A DNA stretch of 64,000 bases from Chryseotalea sp. WA131a (GTDB taxonomy: Bacteria > Bacteroidota > Bacteroidia > Cytophagales > Cyclobacteriaceae): contig CP073016.1 in the NCBI GenBank assembly GCA_025370075.1, forward strand, positions 682,001 to 746,000, given 5' to 3'. The position numbers were made by a program, and so were the translations under genes. Shown in pieces: positions 60,887 through 64,000 of this stretch. Each line of letters begins with the position of its first letter. The first letter of the stretch is position 1. The notes beneath the pieces were generated by a model, which saw only the letters and a list, made by a program, of their open reading frames with translations, made no database searches and was not told the DNA's origin.

Positions 60887-61138
60887 ATGAAAAAAATTGT
60901 ATTCATTATCATTCTGCTGGCGAGTGCCTCCAGCTCTTTTGCCCAGTGTGCGATGTGCCGTACGCAGTTGGAGAACAATATCAGCAACGGTGATATTGGT
61001 ATTGCGGCCGGCATCAACTTTGGCATTTTGTATTTATTTGTTGCACCCTATTTGGCCATTGGTGCCCTGGCTTTTTTTTGGTACCGATCTAGTAAACGCA
61101 ATGAGAAAAAATTCAGCAGCAGCGATTTGGCAATGTAA
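60887..61138 (+). CDS. Small membrane protein with CxxC motif
   Basis: 83 residues. A signal peptide (KKIVFIIILLASASSSFAQ) is followed at once by CAMCRTQLEN, then one transmembrane helix (GILYLFVAPYLAIGALAFFW) and a basic tail. The CxxC at the mature N-terminus suggests metal or heme binding. Similar small proteins lie next to DUF420 and DUF983 genes in Bacteroidota, so a role in oxidase assembly is plausible but unproven. Its 3' end overlaps the DUF983 gene by 38 bp in another frame. The ATG at 60887 was preferred over the TTG at 60878. Confidence 0.75.
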   Translation: MKKIVFIIILLASASSSFAQCAMCRTQLENNISNGDIGIAAGINFGILYLFVAPYLAIGALAFFWYRSSKRNEKKFSSSDLAM

Positions 61139-61463
61139 GTGCCCCAAATGCCGAGAGGGTGATATGTTTACGCATCCTGCCATTTCTTTTCGGTTTGCTG
61201 AAATGTTTTCAGTATGCCCTAATTGCGGAGTTAGTCTTATGCCCGAGCCAGGTTTTTATTTTGGCGCCCTGTATGTTAGCTATGCTTTCACGGTTGCCTT
61301 GATGGTTGGCACTTGGTTGTTTTTATATTTGTTTTTTAATCCACCCGATTGGGTATTCGGGGTGGGGTTGGTACTCTCGTGCATTTTGTTTATCCCTTTC
61401 AGTTTTCGGTATTCCCGCGTGTTGTTTTTATACTGGTTTGGGGGAGAGGCGTATCGGGTTTGA
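61101..61463 (+). CDS. DUF983 zinc-ribbon membrane protein
   Basis: 120 residues from the ATG at 61101. It starts MRKNSAAAIWQCKCPKCREG, and the pair CKCPKC plus CPNCG forms a zinc ribbon, as in DUF983. Two transmembrane helices follow (FYFGALYVSYAFTVALMVGT; VFGVGLVLSCILFIPFSFRY). The function is unknown; it is often next to oxidase genes in Bacteroidota. A frame upstream in the same reading phase reaches back to 60897 but runs over the preceding gene, so the short start is preferred. Confidence 0.88.
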   Translation: MRKNSAAAIWQCKCPKCREGDMFTHPAISFRFAEMFSVCPNCGVSLMPEPGFYFGALYVSYAFTVALMVGTWLFLYLFFNPPDWVFGVGLVLSCILFIPFSFRYSRVLFLYWFGGEAYRV

Positions 61464-61505
61464 GGCTTCGGTCATGCCAGCCAAGTTTGTTATCTTTAAG
61501 AAGTT

Positions 61506-64000
61506 ATGTTCCGAAAGCTTCTTTATTTTCTATTAGGTGCTGCTTTGTTTGCGGGCATGGGTTGGTGGTCGGATCATCGTTACCACACTCAATTTTTGCC
61601 CCAACCTATTGCCTCGGAGATTTATAAAAATACCCTCTCAGAGATAAATGAATTAGATCGTGAAGCAAACATTTTAAAAAGTCTTTCTCCTGTTCATCCA
61701 TCTTGGTCGGCTGTCAGGCACTCGTTTTTACTTTTTGATTCAACCACTGTTATTGCTTGGAGCAATGAGAAATTCGTTCCGGAGTTTTTCACATCCAAGG
61801 ACTCTGTTTTTTTAAGTCAGTCATCGCGCGGTGATTTTTTGGTTAAGCAATGGAAGTTGCCTGAAGGCCGGTGGTTGATTGGTTCGATCCCCCTTGCGGA
61901 ACGATTTAAAGTCTCCAATCAATACATTCACAATACTTGGAACCGCACTATTTTTCCAATAGACGGAATTCAAATCCTTCCGCCTTCTAATTCATTGGGC
62001 GTAAAGATTGGTACGTATTTTAATATGGGAGACGAATTTCTGATTTCCCAATTACCATTTGACACCAGAACTTTTTTCTTGGTGAGTATTTGTTTAGCGT
62101 TTCTCTTGGGGGCATTGCTAGTTGCCTTAAAATCGTTGCATCGTGGGGGCTATTATGATGTGGTGTTTTTGCTTTTGTTCTTTTCCTTGTTTGCCCTGCG
62201 ATTGGGAATGATTTACTCCGAGTTTCCGGCTAATGTGGGTTACTGGAGTTTGTTTGATCCTCAAAAGTTTGCTTCTTCAACGTTCAATGTTTCGCTGGGC
62301 GATTTTTTGTTGAACTCCTTGGTGGTATTTTGTTGTTCTACCTACCTGTTTGTTTTTCATGCTCGGTTCAAGCTTTTCTCGTGGCTAGCCACCGCCAATG
62401 CCTTTACTAAGTTTATTGGTTCAACGGGATTGCTAACGGTCGCCTTTTTTTCTTTTTTATTTCCGTTTTTGTTTTACGAAATCATCTTTCACAATTCATC
62501 GATCCATTTAGATATTACTCAATTCGTTTATTTCGATGCCCTTCGCGTGGTGGCATTTGGGTGTGTGTTGTTGGGTACATTATCGAGTTTTATATTTTGC
62601 CATGTTTGTGTCAGTTGGGTAAAGCACCTTCAAACAAAAAAGGAGTTTGCCATTACGCTGCTAACTGCCGCGGCTATTTTTATTTTGTATTCTTGGGCAT
62701 CCAACCATGATTACAAAATTTCTTTCCTGATTGCATCCGTTTACATTGCATTGCTTTTTTATAGTGGGCTTACCAACTCACTTTCAAAGATTGGGTTTAT
62801 CAGTTTCTCTTATTTTTTATTGGCCATTGCAGCTTATAGCATTCAGGGCGGTTTAACCATTCGGTTTTTTTCATCAGAAGCTACGCAGCAATCGCAATTT
62901 CGCTTTGCCACTAATAGCTTGGTGAACCACGATATTTTAGGTGAGTATATCTTGTATGATGCCAGCAAAAAGGTTTCGCACGATCTTTTTATTCAAAGTC
63001 GCCTAAGCTCTCCTTTTCTCCCAAAAGGAGTAATCCGTCAACGCGTCCAACAACTTTACATCAATGCCTATTTCGATCGCTACGATGTGAATGTATATTT
63101 GTTTGATGCAGCAGGGGAGGGCATTGGCAATCAAACCACCGATGGCTTGGCTTCTTCTATTCAGAATGTACAGAAGTTTACCACTAAAACAGAATACGAA
63201 GGGGTGTATTGGCTGAAGGAATCGAAAGCACGCTCCATTAAGCGTTACCTGAATGTGATTCCAATCTACAAATCCACTTTAGTGGGATTTGTTTTAATTG
63301 ACTTGACATTAAAAAAGGTGGCTCCTTTATCCGTTTATCCGGAACTGCTGATCGATAATCGATTTTCACAATTTTTAAATACAGGCGATTTTAGTTATGG
63401 CTTTTATTCAAATGGAAAATTGATTGCTTCCAGTGGCGAGTTTAATTACGATCGGCAGGAGACAACAAAACAAATTGCTGACCCTATCATTTTTACCAAA
63501 GGCGTGAATTCATTTGGGTATGACCATATTGCCGTGGAAGACGATGAAGGCGAAGTGGTGGTGGTGTCTGCACGCAGGTACCCTTGGTTTTACGTAGTTG
63601 CCAATTTTGCATTTTGGTTTTTGTTGGGATTGGCACTGGTGTTTGCTTGGATATTGCTGTATACGCTCTACAGTTTTTCAAAGGGCAATACACTCAACTA
63701 TTCAAGCCGCATTCAATTATACATTTATGCTGCCTTTATTATTCCGTTGGTAGTGTTGGCGATTGCTACGCTGTCTGTTACCAACCGTACATCCGAATCG
63801 CAACTGACAACTTCCATCGAATCAAAATCTGAACTTTTAACGGAAACGATTGCCTCGTGGATGGAGAGCGAAGATTCAACAAAACAAGTAACCGAATTAT
63901 CCACTCCATTGATTGCCTTGTCAAAATCTTCACAGTCCGACATTTCACTTTACGATGCTACTGGCGGCTTGCTGGCCTCTAGCCAACCGCTGATTTTCGA
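61506..64000 (+). CDS. Large membrane sensor protein, probable histidine kinase (C-terminus outside window)
   Basis: Open from the ATG at 61506 to the window end, 831 residues. A first helix (KLLYFLLGAALFAGMGWW) and an extracytoplasmic region (to about residue 185) are followed by roughly eight helices (about 188-450), a second extracytoplasmic region (450-695, with SIKRYLNVIPIYKSTLVGFV), a helix pair (about 692-723 and 736-759), and a third outer region up to the edge. This layout matches large Bacteroidota sensor kinases that lie near DUF983, but the HAMP and kinase domains are not in view, so the kinase label is an inference. Confidence 0.7.
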   Translation, partial: MFRKLLYFLLGAALFAGMGWWSDHRYHTQFLPQPIASEIYKNTLSEINELDREANILKSLSPVHPSWSAVRHSFLLFDSTTVIAWSNEKFVPEFFTSKDSVFLSQSSRGDFLVKQWKLPEGRWLIGSIPLAERFKVSNQYIHNTWNRTIFPIDGIQILPPSNSLGVKIGTYFNMGDEFLISQLPFDTRTFFLVSICLAFLLGALLVALKSLHRGGYYDVVFLLLFFSLFALRLGMIYSEFPANVGYWSLFDPQKFASSTFNVSLGDFLLNSLVVFCCSTYLFVFHARFKLFSWLATANAFTKFIGSTGLLTVAFFSFLFPFLFYEIIFHNSSIHLDITQFVYFDALRVVAFGCVLLGTLSSFIFCHVCVSWVKHLQTKKEFAITLLTAAAIFILYSWASNHDYKISFLIASVYIALLFYSGLTNSLSKIGFISFSYFLLAIAAYSIQGGLTIRFFSSEATQQSQFRFATNSLVNHDILGEYILYDASKKVSHDLFIQSRLSSPFLPKGVIRQRVQQLYINAYFDRYDVNVYLFDAAGEGIGNQTTDGLASSIQNVQKFTTKTEYEGVYWLKESKARSIKRYLNVIPIYKSTLVGFVLIDLTLKKVAPLSVYPELLIDNRFSQFLNTGDFSYGFYSNGKLIASSGEFNYDRQETTKQIADPIIFTKGVNSFGYDHIAVEDDEGEVVVVSARRYPWFYVVANFAFWFLLGLALVFAWILLYTLYSFSKGNTLNYSSRIQLYIYAAFIIPLVVLAIATLSVTNRTSESQLTTSIESKSELLTETIASWMESEDSTKQVTELSTPLIALSKSSQSDISLYDATGGLLASSQPLIF

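Overview
The window reads as chromosomal DNA of a gliding-type Bacteroidota, most likely order Cytophagales. Supporting signs are a type IX secretion (T9SS) cargo with a type B gliding-motility C-terminal domain beside its PorP/SprF-like partner, a full alternative complex III (actA-F) joined to a heme-copper oxidase, a Bacteroidota-type promoter (TTTG, 19 bp, TAGATTTG) and an almost complete lack of Shine-Dalgarno sequences. No rRNA, tRNA or CRISPR array was seen.

Layout. 0-3.4 kb, minus strand: glycolysis (pgk, cut by the window edge; pfkA), a Sua5-type tRNA threonylcarbamoyladenosine enzyme and a Nudix hydrolase. 3.4-10.3 kb: giant T9SS cargo plus small partner gene, divergent from a PorP/SprF-like protein. 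10.3-13.5 kb: coiled-coil protein, then a retropepsin-like protease / RimK / aspartoacylase-like cassette split by a four-helix-bundle (23S intervening-sequence protein family) gene. 13.7-20 kb: DUF2911, NAD(P)-binding protein, thioesterase, LigD, HigBA toxin-antitoxin, Rieske oxygenase. 20.3-23 kb: TypA/BipA and a TPR protein. 23.5-34.9 kb: actABCDEF-coxB-coxA ending in a strong terminator. 34.9-55.6 kb: an accessory island with an IS1380-family element, a large fibre-like protein, two very large YD/RHS-type proteins, an RDD membrane protein, and a nest of REP/RAYT elements with an IS4-family insertion that break an outer-membrane gene. 55.6-61.5 kb: heme A and heme O synthases, oxidase subunits III and IV, a Sco-like protein without a copper site, DUF420 and DUF983. 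From 61.5 kb: a large membrane sensor running off the window.

How the genes work together. The act-cox genes at 23.5-34.9 kb and the ctaA-ctaB-coxC-coxD genes at 55.6-59.7 kb together encode a quinol to cytochrome c to O2 respiratory branch and its heme cofactor synthesis. In related Bacteroidota these sets usually lie together, so the 20.7-kb island appears to have been inserted into the cluster.

The most unusual signal is a recurring class of short intergenic arrays with a period of about seven bases. About a dozen occur at core-gene junctions from 0.3 to 60.9 kb. They often reach into the last codons or stop codon of the adjacent gene, and their sequence differs from site to site while the period stays. 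Two such arrays in inverted orientation bracket the four-helix-bundle gene, giving it the look of a small mobile cassette. The second notable region is 49.9-54.8 kb: two unrelated REP/RAYT families side by side, one reduced to a remnant, the other present as two identical 830-bp copies, one of them carrying a nested IS with a clear target duplication.
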